From: Ahaetulla prasina
Taxonomy: Eukaryota; Chordata; Lepidosauria; Squamata; Colubridae
NCBI RefSeq assembly: GCF_028640845.1
Contig: NC_080548.1
Location: forward strand, 9,666,314-9,730,313
Reading direction: 5' to 3'
Length of the DNA stretch: 64,000 nucleotides
The translations under genes were made by a program, and so were the position numbers. Below, one piece after another: positions 11,121-22,985 of the stretch (the stretch's first letter is position 1; each line of letters opens with the position of its first letter). Under the pieces are notes generated by a model. That model did no database searches and was not told the origin of the DNA. It saw nothing but the letters and a program-made list of their open reading frames with translations.

Positions 11121-12071
11121 TTTACTTCCTTCTTCAAATGTTATTGGAGATGGAGTTTCAAAGAAGCAAAACAGAAATTGCTTTGACTGTAACTGATGGG
11201 AAAAGGAACAAGGCCGCACTGGAAACTCTGTGGATCAAATGCACCAAACTGATGAGCCGGATTAGGTCTATTGGCTAAAGGTTTCTCACTCCCATTATAT
11301 TTAATTGAACTTTTTCCATATTAAAAGCTTATCTCAAAATTATGGTTACCAGATACCTGGCAAAAGGAGGGAGATGTTTTCCATGTTGGGCTTCTGTTCC
11401 CCATCTGGGAAGCATAGCCTTAAAAATCAGATATTGTCCAGCTTTCTGAGTTTTTATTACTATTATTTTGGACTGACTTCTCAGCATAATTAACAGATAA
11501 CTAGCATGCTGATCACTAGCAATGGTTCCTGAAAATGAAGGTTACCCAAAAGTATGTTGGAAATACAAAGAAGGGACGCATGAATTTGTACTTTAATGTC
11601 CCAAAGGTGCTTTTTCAAAAGGCAACTGGACTTTCTTTGGTTTTTCCTGGAAGATGTTTCGCTTCTCATCCAAGAAGCTTCTTCAGTTCAACCACGACTT
11701 GGATGACTGTGAATCTCCATAAACATTTAATGTCTTTTTTTTTTTAAGAATTTTTTAAAAACTTTTCAGAAGTTTAGACTTTTATTCATGTGATCTTAGC
11801 ACCACCTTCTGGCCACAAATAATTTAAAAATGACTTTGCTTAACATTTTTTAATCTGAATCTCTGCAAAACACTCGTTTGGCAAAAATGTATCCACTTTT
11901 CAAGAGTTTTGGGTGTTTATGAAAACATTGCAGCGGTGATGATGATGATGATGATGATTAATTTGCAATTAAGTAACACTGAGATTTAAGCTTTTTCATT
12001 ATTTGGAATCCTCTTTCTTTGATAGATAAAGAAGGAGGTGAACTTCCAAGTGATTTGGTGTTATTTGGTCA
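11121..12071. other. Unassigned intergenic sequence
   Basis: No gene seen. At 11640-11700 there is a dispersed-repeat phrase (GATGTTTCGCTTCTCATCC), and a short GAT repeat lies at 11937-11958. Confidence 0.5.
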
Positions 12072-12214
12072 TATAATATAATATAATATAATATAATATA
12101 ATATAATATAATATAATATAATATAATATAATATAATATAATATAATATAATATAATATAATATAATATAATATAATATAATATAATATAATATAATACA
12201 CACACACACACACA
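12072..12214 (+). repeat. ATAAT pentanucleotide array followed by CA repeat
   Basis: About 125 bases of perfect ATATA/ATAAT pentamers, then (CA)n of about 18 bases. The regular pentamer gives a spurious 70-aa frame on the - strand. Confidence 0.97.
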
Positions 12215-12796
12215 CTTTTCTAGATTTTTCTTTCACTTTCCCCTTTTTTCATTTATTTGTGGTTATTTTTATATATTTATGTGTTCTATAATGGGTTTGT
12301 GGTTTCCCTTTTGTTTATTTAAATCAACACTAGGTTACCCAGTGCAGCCCAGATGTTTTGGACTATGTCTTCCATCATCCCCTGATATTTATCATGCTGC
12401 TTGAGCTAATGGAGTCCAAAACATCAATTTATTCTATTTTAGATTATATTAGCTAAGTTTTCAGACATAAGCAAGTTGCATAGTGCAAGGTGCAAACCCA
12501 GTCAATTGGCTTGACAAGCCATTGTTAGATATGACATATAAAGCCAGTTGTGATCATACGGCAAATCACAGTTAAAACGTACTATAATATACCCAAACAT
12601 ATGCACTTATCATCTTACCTTATCATCTTCAACATGTCCTGAAGGAATTCATATTTATAGTTTTATCCAGTGAAGGACATTCTTTCTCCTTTCCTTTCCA
12701 AAGACAATAAGAAAAATATAACAGTAGCTGAGTGGGGCTATTTTAATTAAAAAAATTAAAATGAATAAAATCCAGTGGATGGTACTGTTGGGAAGA

Positions 12797-12906
12797 TATA
12801 GGTAGTCCTTGAATTATGACCATAATGGAGCCTACCCATCATGGTCATAAAGCAATTCAGTCACGTGACCAACCCAATTTTATGAATTTTGAGGGTTACC
12901 TGTACT
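12797..12906 (+). mobile_element. Short inverted-repeat element, CAGGTAGTCC type
   Basis: It begins TATAGGTAGTCCTTGAATTA, ends GGGTTACCTGTA, and has CACGTGACCAACCC in the middle. The ends are complementary, and it is much shorter than the copy at 7059. Confidence 0.65.
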
Positions 12907-13187
12907 GCTAATTATACATGTTATGTAATATAAAAGGCTTAGCTTGGCTGATTTTCAGCAATCTGGTGCAGTTGCACATGTTCTCTAAAAGATGGCAGTG
13001 CTCCCTTTGAAATAGTCCAATAATGCAGCAGCTTCTAAGAAACAGGGATAAAAGCAGCACAAAAAATTCCCTCTTTTTCCAAGAGGAGAAGCTGAAAAAA
13101 TGAAACCAAAGTGGGGGGAGGTTTGTCCCTGGAAATTTCTCAGGAAAGTACATCTGGGGGAAATTTTATCACAGATGATGTTAATCA

Positions 13188-13400
13188 GAAAGCCAGTTTG
13201 GTGTAGTGCTTAAGGCATCAAGCCAGAAACTGGGAAACGGTGAGTTCTAGTCTCGCCTTAAACACAAAGCCAACTAGATGATCTTGGGCCAGCCATGCTC
13301 TCTCGGCCCTAGGACGGAAGCAATGGTGAACCGCTTCTGAAAAATCTTGCCAAGAAAACTGCAGAGACTTCCAGGAATTGGGTACAATTGAATGGAAGAA
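13188..13400 (+). mobile_element. tRNA-derived SINE
   Basis: The tRNA-like head has an A-box-like GGTGTAGTGCTTAAGG near 13200 and a B-box-like GAGTTCTAGTCTC near 13242. The body has GATCTTGGGCCAGCC and CTTGCCAAGAAAACTGCAG. It is the same family as the - strand copies at 5141 and 56695. Confidence 0.75.
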
Positions 13401-14163
13401 AGAAAAAGATTGAACGGCTAAATAAACAGCCTTCCAGATACATTGGTAGGATACCTTTCAACATTCTTGGCCGGCAGCTTAATGGCTGATGGGAGATTCT
13501 GGAAATTTGTGGTTCCAAAATCTGAAGAGTTCCAGATCAATGAGGGCCGGAATAGAGCTTCCATTTTGGCTCAGATGCAACTCAGCCTTGACCCACAGCA
13601 TAGATTTTGATGTTGAGAATTATTCTGACTTGCTCAGTGATTCACTGTCAGGGTTATGACATAACGCCATGGTTTATAGCTGGGGTTATGATAAGGTATC
13701 ATTTCTCTTTCTTCAATTGGCTCTGAACTGCTATAAATGGGCATCCAGCTGCCCTCATCCCAGTAACATTTTTCTTCTATAAACATAACTTTATTCATGA
13801 CTTGCAAGCGATCCAAGAGGCAAAGGCTTCCAGGAACGTCTCCAAGACTTCAACCATGTAAGAAACCTCCCCGAGCAAAATCAGCATGCGAGCAGAAAGT
13901 TTGCTATTGCTGAGGAGGATGTCTGTTGAGGTAGAGTTGCATTTGAAGGGAGCGTCATTCCAAGGTGTGGGCGGCTCAAGCTGTTCTGCCAGCAGCGTAA
14001 ATTATTTGACACACAATCTCCTGGATGTCCCTCCCTCCCCCAAGAAAATATTATTCAACCCTGAGAAATACCAGTATTTTTATTTTCAGGGGGAAGCAAA
14101 TAGCCAATCCCAGCTCAGACTGTAAGAAAAATCCTTTGGAAAGAACTGAGGGAATTTGTGTTC
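13401..14163. other. Unassigned intergenic sequence
   Basis: No gene and no recognised repeat. Small open frames lack splice or codon support. Confidence 0.45.
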
Positions 14164-14372
14164 AAGAATGAATAAGATCAAGAATAAGGGGCGTGCATAA
14201 GAGCACAAACGTGCCTACCGTTCCTGTCCTATTGTTTCCTTTCATTATATCCAATTAATATAGTTATTACATACTTATGCTTATATATATATGCTTATAT
14301 ATTATATAGTTACTTTCATGCTTATGCTTATATACTGTTGTGACAAAATAAATAAATAAATAAATAAAAATA
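14164..14372 (-). mobile_element. Dispersed repeat ending in TTTTGTCACAACA (LINE 3' tail)
   Basis: It is the reverse of the + strand sequence at 42593-42790: both share TTTTGTCACAACA, the TATAAGCAT stretches, and GGTAGGCAC with GCGCTTATGCATGCCCC-like phrases. Probably the 3' part of a LINE; the family is uncertain. Confidence 0.55.
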
Positions 14373-14456
14373 AATAAATGAATGAATGAATGGATATTGG
14401 TGTGGTGAAACATGAAAGTGAATTAGCCAGCCAGAGTTACCTTATAGGTGACGTGG

Positions 14457-14545
14457 ATGTGGGGGGGAGAGAGGGAGGGAGGGAGGGAGAGGGAGAGGGG
14501 GGAAGGAGGAAGGAGGAAGGAGAGAGGAGAGAGGAGAGAGAGAAT
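14457..14545 (+). repeat. GA-rich purine tract
   Basis: About 85 bases of G/A repeats (GGGA, AGGAGGA, GAGAGGA). Confidence 0.9.
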
Positions 14546-14982
14546 CCTTAACATACTAGTCTTTTTTTTCTGACTATCTTCTTTTTCTTTTTTTTCCTTA
14601 TTAAATACTTTTTATTTTTTTAACAAAAACACAAGACATAACAAACACTAACATAAAACATATACTCCTTCTTTACATCAGCTTCATTTCGGTATTAACA
14701 TACTAGTCTTATCCAAGCAATATCCATAGTAACTATAACCAGACAGTATTGCAAAGACATATTTCAACCTATTTTAGGATATGCTCATAGACTTATTGCT
14801 CCTGGAGTTAGCATTTTTTTTTTATTGTAAGCAGCCCAGAAACAATTTATTATTGCAAGATGGGAACTGATATAAATATGAAAAAAAAATACAATTTTTT
14901 TAAAATGCTATGGATGTATGCCATCCTTTCCTGCTTTACTTACTGCAGAAAACAAAATAGACAGATTTTTTTTTAAATAGCA
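14546..14982. other. Unassigned AT-rich sequence
   Basis: T- and A-runs, no gene. The stretch near 14600-14700 could be a decayed LINE end on the - strand. Confidence 0.4.
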
Positions 14983-15345
14983 TGCAGGTAATCCTTGATT
15001 TACAACCAGTTACTGGGTGACCATTCAGAAATACAATGGATGCCCCCACAAAAGGTACTTTATGGCTAGAAGTTCAATAGCCAGTCCTCCCCAGTTACAT
15101 GACTGCATTTCAGGTGCTAGCAACCAACCCACATTTAGATTTACTTACAGTTTTCAGCAAAATTGGCCCACAGCAAACCCTCAGTTTGCTTAATGACCAT
15201 GGCATTCACTTAACGACTGTTGCAAAGAAGGTCATAAAATTGGGCTGGTAAAGTAACTGATCTGCTTTACAACTGTCATGAGTTACGAACCTGATGGGCA
15301 GGCTCCATTAGGGTCGTTATTGGAGAACGACCTGTCTCTTCTTAC
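14983..15345 (+). mobile_element. Divergent inverted-repeat element of the CAGGTAATCCTTGATTTA type
   Basis: It starts GCAGGTAATCCTTGATTTAC and contains CACTTAACGACTGTTGCAAA and GGTCATAAAATTGGGC, phrases of the CAGGTAGTCCTTGACTTA group. The right end (GGAGAACGACCTGTC) is complementary only in part. Confidence 0.5.
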
Positions 15346-15579
15346 AAATCAATATAATTAATTTTATTAATTATAAATACTAATACTGCATGTACACCAT
15401 TACAGTGAATATCTCTTCCTTGAAGGTCAAACCTGCCTTCTTCTTTGCTTCAATCTTCTTTTGTTTATGAGCTTCAGCAAACTACAACACCCAGGATCAA
15501 GAAGCAGAAGATCATGAGTGGAAAGGTTAAGAATCAGCTTGCTTTTAATTCCTACAAATATGAGCCAACTTATGCAAAT

Positions 15580-16572
15580 ACAGGTAGTCCTTGACTTAGG
15601 ACCACAACTGAGCCCAAAATGCCCATTGCTAAGTGAGACAATTAAGTGACTTTTGCCCCATTTTATGACCTCTTAGAATAGAATAGAATAGAATAGAATA
15701 GAATAGAATAGAATAGAATAGAATAGAGTTGGAAGGGATCTTGGAGGTCTTCTAGTCCAACCCCTGCTTAGGCAGGAAACCCTACACCACTTCAGATAAA
15801 TGGTTGTCCAAGCTCTTCTTAAAAACTTCCAGTGTTTGACATTTACAACTTCAGGAGGCAAGCTGTTCCACTGATTAATTGTTCTAGCTGTCAGGAAATT
15901 TCTCCTTAGTTCTAGGTTGCTTCTCTTCTTGATTAGTTTCCACTCATTGTTTCTTGTCCTGCCCTCAGGCGCTTTGGAGAATAGCTTGATTCCCTCTTCT
16001 TTGTGGCAACCCCTGAGATATTGGAAGACTGCTATCATGTTTCCCCTAGTCCTTCTTTTCATCAAACTAGACATACCCAGTTCCTGCAACCGTTCTTCAT
16101 ATGTTTTAGCCTCCTAATCATCTTTGTTGCTCTTCTCTGCACTCTTTCTAGAGTCTCAACATCTTTTTTACATTGTGGCAACCAAAACTGGATGCAGGAT
16201 TCCAAGTGTGGTCTTACCAAGGCATTATAAAGTGATATTAACACTTCACGTGATTTTGATTCTATCCCTCTGTTTATGCAGCCCAGAACTGTGTTGGCTT
16301 TTTGTTCATTTGTTTGGTGAATCACTGCAGTTGTTCAATCAGTTACATAGCTGTTAAATGAATCTGGCTTCCCCATTGACTTTGCTTGTCAGAAGGGGAT
16401 CACATGGCCCAGGGACATTGCAATCATCATAGATATGAACCAGTTGCCAATTATCTGAATTTTGATCATGTGACCATGGGGATGCTGCAACAGACCTAAG
16501 TAGGAAAAACAGTCATTTTTTTCAGTGCCATTGTAAGTCACTAAATGGATGGTTATAAGTCAAGGACTGTAT
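15580..16572 (+). mobile_element. CAGGTAGTCCTTGACTTA element split by a CR1 insertion
   Basis: The left part, 15580-15675, starts ACAGGTAGTCCTTGACTTAG. The right part, about 16319-16572, has AATCACTGCAGTTGTT, CATTGACTTTGCTTG and ends AAGTCAAGGACTGTA. The intervening CR1 is on the - strand. Confidence 0.8.
15676..16318 (-). mobile_element. CR1 LINE 3' part ending in an AATAG array
   Basis: On the - strand readable pieces include LVRPHLESCIQFWLPQ, RVQRRATKMIRRLK, KRRTRGNMIAVFQYLRG and RTINQWNSLPPEVV. The 3' end leads directly into (AATAG)n at 15676-15726, so the pentamer is part of the element's tail. Confidence 0.9.
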
Positions 16573-16664
16573 CATACTTGACCTCATATTCCTGAAAAAA
16601 AGAACTGCAGCCATCTTGTTTCCTTGGCAAAGTTGTCAATGATATTGCCAATTATAATATTGCC

Positions 16665-16820
16665 TTGTATTCTATTCTGTTCTGTTCTGTTCTGTTCTGT
16701 TCTGTTCTGTTCTACTTTACTCTACTCTACTCACTCTACTCTACTCTACTCTACTCTACTCTACTCTACTCTACTCTACTCTACTCTTCCTATTCCTATT
16801 CCTATTCCTATTCCTATTCC
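16665..16820 (+). repeat. Pentanucleotide arrays TTCTG, CTCTA and CTATT
   Basis: Successive arrays of different pentamers: TTCTG from about 16674, CTCTA from about 16712 and CTATT from about 16790 to the LINE border. Another short piece of the last unit (CCTATTCCACTCTAC) stands beyond the LINE at about 17311. Confidence 0.95.
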
Positions 16821-17280
16821 GGGATATCGGACCGGAATATCTTCGGGACCGCCTTCTGTTACCACATGCCTCCCACCGGCCAGTACACTCTCATAGAGAG
16901 GGCCTCCTCAGGGTGCCGTCAGCCAAACAGTGCAGGCTGGCGACCCCCAGGGGGAGAGCCTTCTCTGTGGGGGCACCTACCCTCTGGAATGAGCTTCCCC
17001 CAGGACTTCGACAACTTCCAGACCTCCGGACCTTTCGCCGCGAGCTTAAAACATATCTATTCTTTCGAGCAGGACTAATAGGGTTTTAAATATGGATTTT
17101 ATTAATAGGGTTTTAAATATGGATTTTATTGGGGTTTATTTTATATTTTGTATTGTATTTTAAATTTAGGCTATTGGAATAAGTTTTTTAAATATTGTTT
17201 TTATTGAAATGTATCGTTTTTATTTTATCTGCCTGTTCACCGCCCTGAGTCCTTCGGGAGAAGGGCGGTATACAAATTAA

Positions 17281-17310
<30 letters not shown>
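16821..17310 (+). mobile_element. CR1/L3-type LINE 3' end inserted in a microsatellite
   Basis: It starts at GGATATCGGACCGG (the GPGYLRDRL region), reads EG.LRVPSAKQC-like and FRRELKTYLF-like pieces, then a duplicated GGGTTTTAAATATGGATTTT block, and ends in the CCGCCCTGAGTCCTTCGGG hairpin with an (ATT)n tail. Confidence 0.85.
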
Positions 17311-17311
<1 letters not shown>

Positions 17312-19461
17312 CTATTCCACTCTACAATGTCCTTATTCTCTGAATTCTTCTTTCTGTGATCAATTTATCGGAGCCTGATAATTACTCCTCTATCTTTGTC
17401 AGTCTCAACCATGTTTTCACCTTCTCATCATATTGGGTTTTTTACTGTTTTATTTATTATTTATAGACATTCAATCCAATTTTCATCAAACCGTGTGCGG
17501 TCTGGGTGTGGTAACATTTACGCAGTCATAATATTCATCTTTTTACAGTGTTCATCACCATAATAACAATAGTATAGTAACATTATTGTATCATAACAAT
17601 AATACTTAACATCATCTTCTTTGACACCTCTCTTCTTTTAAGGCTTCCTCTTTTAATATCTCCTCCTTGCTAACTTTGGTCTCTTTTATCTAGCAATTAA
17701 TACAAGACAGGGTATATCCCATGTCAAAAAACCAAAGATAAGATAGAAAGAAAGAAAAAGAAAGAGAAAGTAAAAGAAGGGGAGGGGAGAGTGGGAAAGA
17801 ACAGCTCAAAGTAACAACAACAGTCGTCATATTGACTGACTTCTCACTGTGCAGGTTAGTAATGTTGGCATGATGAGAAGAGAGGGTGGAACCAAAGGGA
17901 GTATTGCACTGTATTTCAAGGAACCCAGAAGTCCATTTTCAAATTTAAGGCGGCCACCTTTCTCCTTCTTTGACCACTTTTCAAATCGGACGGCTGCTTC
18001 TGCATGCAGGTTGTCAACATTCTAAATCATATTGATTTCTGCTTGGAATTCCTCACTACCTTCCCCAAGGATTGCAGGGATTCCCTGCCTGAACCCCCCC
18101 TTCTACACACACACATACACACACACATTTTCCTGCTCCTGATTCCCACGCTTTGCAAGGTGCTGGTAAATTCTTCCCGTGCAGGATTTCCCTTCTATTG
18201 CTCTTGGCCTGCATTGCTGCGCAGCAGAGGCACCAATTGTTATTTCAGTCTCCGCTGTTTTCCTCCACTTCCTTTTTCCTCAGCCAGGCTCCAGAGAAAT
18301 ACTCTCCCACCACCACAATCCTGCTGCTGCTGCTGCTGCTACTTCAACTCTTTAGGAAATCAAAAGTTTTCTCTCCTCTCCCTTCTGGGCTATGTTCACC
18401 CAATATGCTGAACCGGCTTTTATCTTTAACCAGTTTAGGAGGAGGAACATTGCATAAGGCCTTGAGTTGTAACCTACCCCAGTGAACTGGGTTCGCATAA
18501 GACACTAAGTTCCCAGACACCTGCCTCCAGATTCCCCTAACAAATTCTAAAGCAGTAGGGTTTTTTTAAAAAAACCTTGGTACCTTTAAGATGGATGAAC
18601 TTCAACTGGCTGGGGAATTCTGGGAGTTGAAGTCCACCCATTTTCTTAAAGGTGCCAAGGTTGGAAAACAGACGGCTTTAGAATGCAAGGCAAGTTCACT
18701 CCTGCATCTTTAATGGACCTGCTTCCGTGGGTTGTGTGAACACAACCTGTGTGAAGTGAGCCGCTGTGTTAAGCTCTTTCAGCCAGGAGGCAAGTGAAGG
18801 CGCCTTTAACTATTCCTTCTTTCTACGAGCCCAATCAGCTGTGACTTTTTAAAAGGAAAAACAACAACAACAGAATATTCAACAATTGCACTGCTAATCC
18901 AAGCCCTTTCTCCTCCTCTTCCCTGACTCGTTTCCTCCAACTCCTCCCCCTCTGTTAACTCATCCAAGGGTTATTATAATAAACCTTTCTTTGCTCTTCA
19001 TAACAGTCTCAGAGTGCCCTGAATTCCAGAAGTGTGTTTGTTATATTCCTGTCCTGCATCTGAGCTCGGCTGCAGTTTCTCTTCAGGAGCAGAGCTGATA
19101 CCAAGAAAATTAAGCCAAAAACTCCTAATGAGGACTTTTAAGTCAGGAAAATCCCTTTGATTTGTTGGTGAGTAAAAAAGGCTGTCTTCAAATTTGTTAA
19201 ATATCCCTAAAACTCGAAAGCCCTGGAGGCGGTGCTTTGATTTAAGGAATAATAGTCAATCTGATTTTCACACTTGTCTGCTTCAAAGTTATTCCCTCTC
19301 GGCGCCACAGCACAGCCCTTTTAAGATTGAAGGTAAAGATTTATGGTATTTTTCTAATGTTTGACTTTCTCTACCAGACTGTCTCATATCTAGGAGATCC
19401 AAGACTTTCTGCCATCCTTTCCTGCTTGCCCGACAGCAAGCCTAGCTGTTTAACTTTCTCT
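17311..19461. other. Unassigned intergenic sequence
   Basis: No gene recognised. A purine-rich run lies at about 17735-17800 and a CTG triplet repeat at 18321-18341. The 135-aa and 110-aa open frames at 18004-18485 overlap each other and are low-complexity. Decayed LINE sequence is likely near 17440-17720. Confidence 0.4.
18572..18677. mobile_element. Foldback element, ACTTCAACTCCCAGAATTC family
   Basis: The left arm ACCTTGGTACCTTTAAG pairs with the right arm CTTAAAGGTGCCAAGGTTGG; the centre has GGGGAATTCTGGGAGTTGAA. The arms are imperfect. Confidence 0.65.
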
Positions 19462-19905
19462 AGACTCAATCAGAATAGAGCTGGAAGGGATCAGGGAAGC
19501 CTTCAGGTCCAAGCCCCTGTTTAAGCAGGAAACTCTATAACCATGGCTGTCCAGTCTTTTTAAAAAAGCCTCCAGTGATGGAGCACCCACAACTTCTGAA
19601 GGAAAGCTGTTCCACTGATTAATTGTTCTCGCTGTGAGAAAGTTTCTCCTTAATTCCAAATTGCTTCTCTCCTTGATCATCCATTGTTTCTTGTCTTATT
19701 TTCTGGTGCTTTGGAAAATAAACTGACCCCCCCCCTCTTCTTTGTGGCAACCCCTCAAATACTGGAATACTGCTATCATGTCACCCCTTCTTTTCTTTAT
19801 ACTAGCCAAACTCGAATCCTGCAACCATTCCTCACATGTTTTAGTCTCCAGGCCTTTAATCGTCTTAGTTGCCCTTCTCTGCACTTTTTCCAGACTCTGC
19901 GTTGG
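19462..19905 (-). mobile_element. CR1 LINE 3' part
   Basis: On the - strand pieces such as RRATKTIKGLE, KRRGDMIAVFQYLRGCHKEE, ERSNLELRRNFLTARTINQW and SEVVGAPSLEAFLKRLDSH are readable. It ends in the TTGGAAGGGATC-like tip (here CTGGAAGGGATC). Confidence 0.85.
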
Positions 19906-20723
19906 GCTTGTTGAATCTTTAAAAGAAAGTTACTAGTCCTCATTGACTTATGAGAGAAGAGCTAGTACTCCTGCTCAGAGGAATTCTCTAAAACCAAGCA
20001 TGATCAAGCATGGAGTTCCTGATTTTTCCCAGTACAAGCACAGCTAGGATCATCAAAACCCAACAAATCAATTCAGGACCCCAACACTTCCAGCCGTCCT
20101 CTGCCTTCTGGTTGTGCAGATGTGTTAGACAATCAATGCCTATTTTATCACCTTGTCAGGAAAAGCTTGTCTACAGGGCAACCATCTCTAAAAGCAGGAG
20201 AAAAAAAAAAACCAGGATACAGTTTTTATTGTTTATCCCTATTTTTGCCAAAGCAATTGGCAACCTCAGGCACTAATTCTTTATAAGTCCTGGGCAGCTG
20301 CTGAGACTAGAGATAGAAATATATATATATATATATAATAAAATTATCATAGTCACAACTGTGCAGGCACCCTTAGGTAAATTTAACCACTTGTTACCTT
20401 TTTCCTTTAGTTCTATTGGCTTCCTGAGACAGGAGGAGTCTGGTAGCATCTTTTCCAAACAGCAAGTTTTATTAAAAGGCATAAATTACCAGATTATTAT
20501 TATTTTTTTACTATCCCCTGGATTATCATGGCTCACTTCCTTTCTGGGTGGGAGAGTTTAAAAACTAATCCTTTAAATGCCAATACAGCAATATTAGGCA
20601 GTTGGGGGTTTGAATCCTGCTTCTGTATTTTTAAAAAAAAACAGGGCATAGGGACAGGGCTGTAACAAAGAATGAATACAAGGAACAGTACAGTGAAATA
20701 TTTCTTGCAAGGGATAAAATACC
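19906..20723. other. Unassigned intergenic sequence
   Basis: No gene recognised; a short (AT)n run stands at about 20318-20337. Confidence 0.45.
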
Positions 20724-21100
20724 AGAATACCAGAGTTGGAAGGGACATTGGAGTTCTTCTAGTTCAACCCCCCCCCCCCACCTCAAGCATTTCAGACAAA
20801 TGGGTGTCCAGTCCCTTCTTAAAAAAACCTCCAGTGATGGAGCACCTACAACTTCTGGAGGCAAGTTGTTCCATTGATAAATTGTTTTAACTGTCAGGAA
20901 ATTTCTCCTTAGTTCTAAGTTGCTTCTCTCCTTGATTAGTTTCCACCCATTGCTTCTTGTCCTGCCCTCAGGTGCTTTGGAGAATAGATTGACCCCCTCT
21001 TTATGGCAACCCCTTAGATATTGGATCACTGCTATTATGTCACCCCAGTCCTTCTTTTCATCAAATTAGACATGCCCAATTCCAGCAACTGTTCTTTATA
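20724..21100 (-). mobile_element. CR1 LINE 3' end
   Basis: It begins with the tip CAGAGTTGGAAGGGACATTG and on the - strand reads ERSNLELRRNFLTVKTIYQW and LPPEVVGAPSLEVFLRRDW. It shares the layout of the other CR1 copies. Confidence 0.85.
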
Positions 21101-21879
21101 GGGAAGAACAAGGCATTCAGTTTTAAGATTGCATGCTTAAAACTTCTTACTTCTCCCATCTGTGGAACGGCTGGGTTTTCATACGTGTATATATATTTTA
21201 AGCCAGGTAATGTGCAATTTTATTTGAAAGGAGACTTTTACAGTCATTGATTGCTTTAAAATTATTTCTTTTATTCCTGATTATGCACAGATGCATATTA
21301 TTTTTAACTCCATAGTTAATGCTACTTCTAATTTCAGAAGGGCAGTGTTGTTTGGCTATTCTAGGCACAAATGACAGTGTTGTAGCACCTAAATGTTTCT
21401 CTTATTGTAAGCGAACTGTAAACGCAACCATTTCTGAAAAGGAAAGATATTTATAGAACCCTTCCGGAAGATGAGCAAAAGAACAGCTTTCGGTTTCCAG
21501 AATTTCCTTTTGAAATGTAAGCCATTTTGCGGTCTGTACTGTTTTCTTCAGAAGAGCTAATTCTCCTATATTAAGTTGAAGCTGATAAAGTTAGAGGTCA
21601 TGATAGAATTTGTACTCAGGCTGCCTGAGACCCATACATGGAATTTTGCCTTAATCTGTCTTTCCTCCTGGCACAGCTCTCAAAACTCAGCATTTATTGG
21701 ATGCTCTGTGCCTGAAGATAATCTAGTAAAGGGACGTATTACATTTTGGGGGTGAATTAGTAACCACCTGGAATTTTGGAAGCTGGTTCTGGATTCACAG
21801 TTGGACTTCTACAGTCTGTTGATAGGTGTGGTTATTCTCTAGTTACTCACCTGCTTTACCCACTTTGGAGGTTCCTATA
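21101..21879. other. Unassigned intergenic sequence
   Basis: AT-rich, no gene and no recognised repeat. Confidence 0.45.
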
Positions 21880-22225
21880 GTCTCTCCCCCTCTTCTCTCC
21901 CTCTCTTCTCCCTCCCTCCCTCTCCCTAGCACCCACCTACCCTCCCTCTCTCTCTCCCCCTCCCCGCCCCTCTCTCTTCTCTCTGTGTGTCTCTGTGTCT
22001 CTCTGTCTCTGTGTCTCTCCTTAAGCATTCCTACACAGAAAGCAATGGATCTCAGCTTCTACTACCTTTTTTTAATCTTCCAAGAATATGCAGGAGATCA
22101 CATGAGATAGGTGACATTCTTGTAAACTACCATTTTGCTGGATGCTAAAATAATCACAATCTCTCTCTCTCTCTCTCTCTCTCTTTCCCTCCCTCCCTCC
22201 CCCTCCCTCCCTCCCCCCTCTCTCT
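21880..22225 (+). repeat. CT-rich simple repeats
   Basis: Pyrimidine-rich block at 21880-22020 (CTCTCCC, CTCTGTGTGT units) and a second (TC)n/(CCCT)n block at 22160-22225, separated by about 140 bases of ordinary sequence. Confidence 0.9.
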
Positions 22226-22275
22226 TATGTGTTCAATCAATGAATGAGTTTAGTAGACAACAACCATAAGACAGC

Positions 22276-22985
22276 AATTTATTTATTTATTTATTTATTT
22301 ATTAAACTTTTATACCGCCCTTCTCCCGAAGGACTCAGGGCGGTGTACAGCCTTCATTTAAAACAGTTAATATACATATTAAAATAACAATTAAAAAGCT
22401 TATTCAATAAAAGGCCGAAATTAAAACCGTCCAATTGACCATATAAAATACCCAGTAAAATTACCATTAAAAATTTAAAATTTAAAATTTAGAATTTAAA
22501 AATCAGGCCAGTCCCGCTTGTATAAATAAATAAGTTTTCAGTTCCCGGCGAAAGGTCTGAAGGTCAGGCAATTGGTGTAAACCAGGGGGAAGTTCGTTCC
22601 AGAGGGTAGGTGCTCCCACAGAGAAGGACCTTCCCCTGGGAGCCGCCAGCCGACACTGCTTGGCGGACGGCACCCTGAGAAGACCCTCTCTGTGAGAGCG
22701 TACGGGTCGGTGGGAGGCATGTGGAAACAGCAGGCGGTCCCATAAGTACCCGGGCCCTAAGCCATGGAGCGCTTTGAAGGTGGTAACCAAAACCTTGAAG
22801 CGTACCCGGAAGACCACAGGTAGCCAGTGCAGACTGCGCAGGAGTGGTGTTACCCGGGAGCAACGTGGTGCTCCCTCAATCACCCGCGCAGCTGCATTCT
22901 GGACTAACTGAAGTCTCCGAGTGCACTTCAGGGGTAGCCCCATGTAGAGAGCATTGCAATAATCCAGTCGAGAAGTGACGAGAGC
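22276..22985 (-). mobile_element. CR1/L3-type LINE 3' end, well preserved
   Basis: The - strand frame runs from LVTSRLDYCNALYMGL through RLQLVQNAAARVIEGAPR, LHWLPVVFRVRFKVL and SFSVGAPTLWNELPPGL to FRRELKTYLF without a stop. The 3' UTR ends with the hairpin near 22318-22348 and an AT tail at 22276-22305. It is the best-kept LINE reading frame in the window. The open frame continues upstream but is not clearly LINE beyond about 22985. Confidence 0.88.

Noticed and set aside
11999..12211. 70-aa open frame rich in YYIIL
   Set aside because: Translation of the ATAAT array and CA repeat.
13188..13260. Possible tRNA gene (A- and B-box-like motifs)
   Set aside because: The tRNA-like head continues into a SINE body, and a cloverleaf is not preserved.
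18004..18485. 135-aa and 110-aa overlapping frames
   Set aside because: Two frames of the same low-complexity, pyrimidine-rich stretch; no splice or start support.
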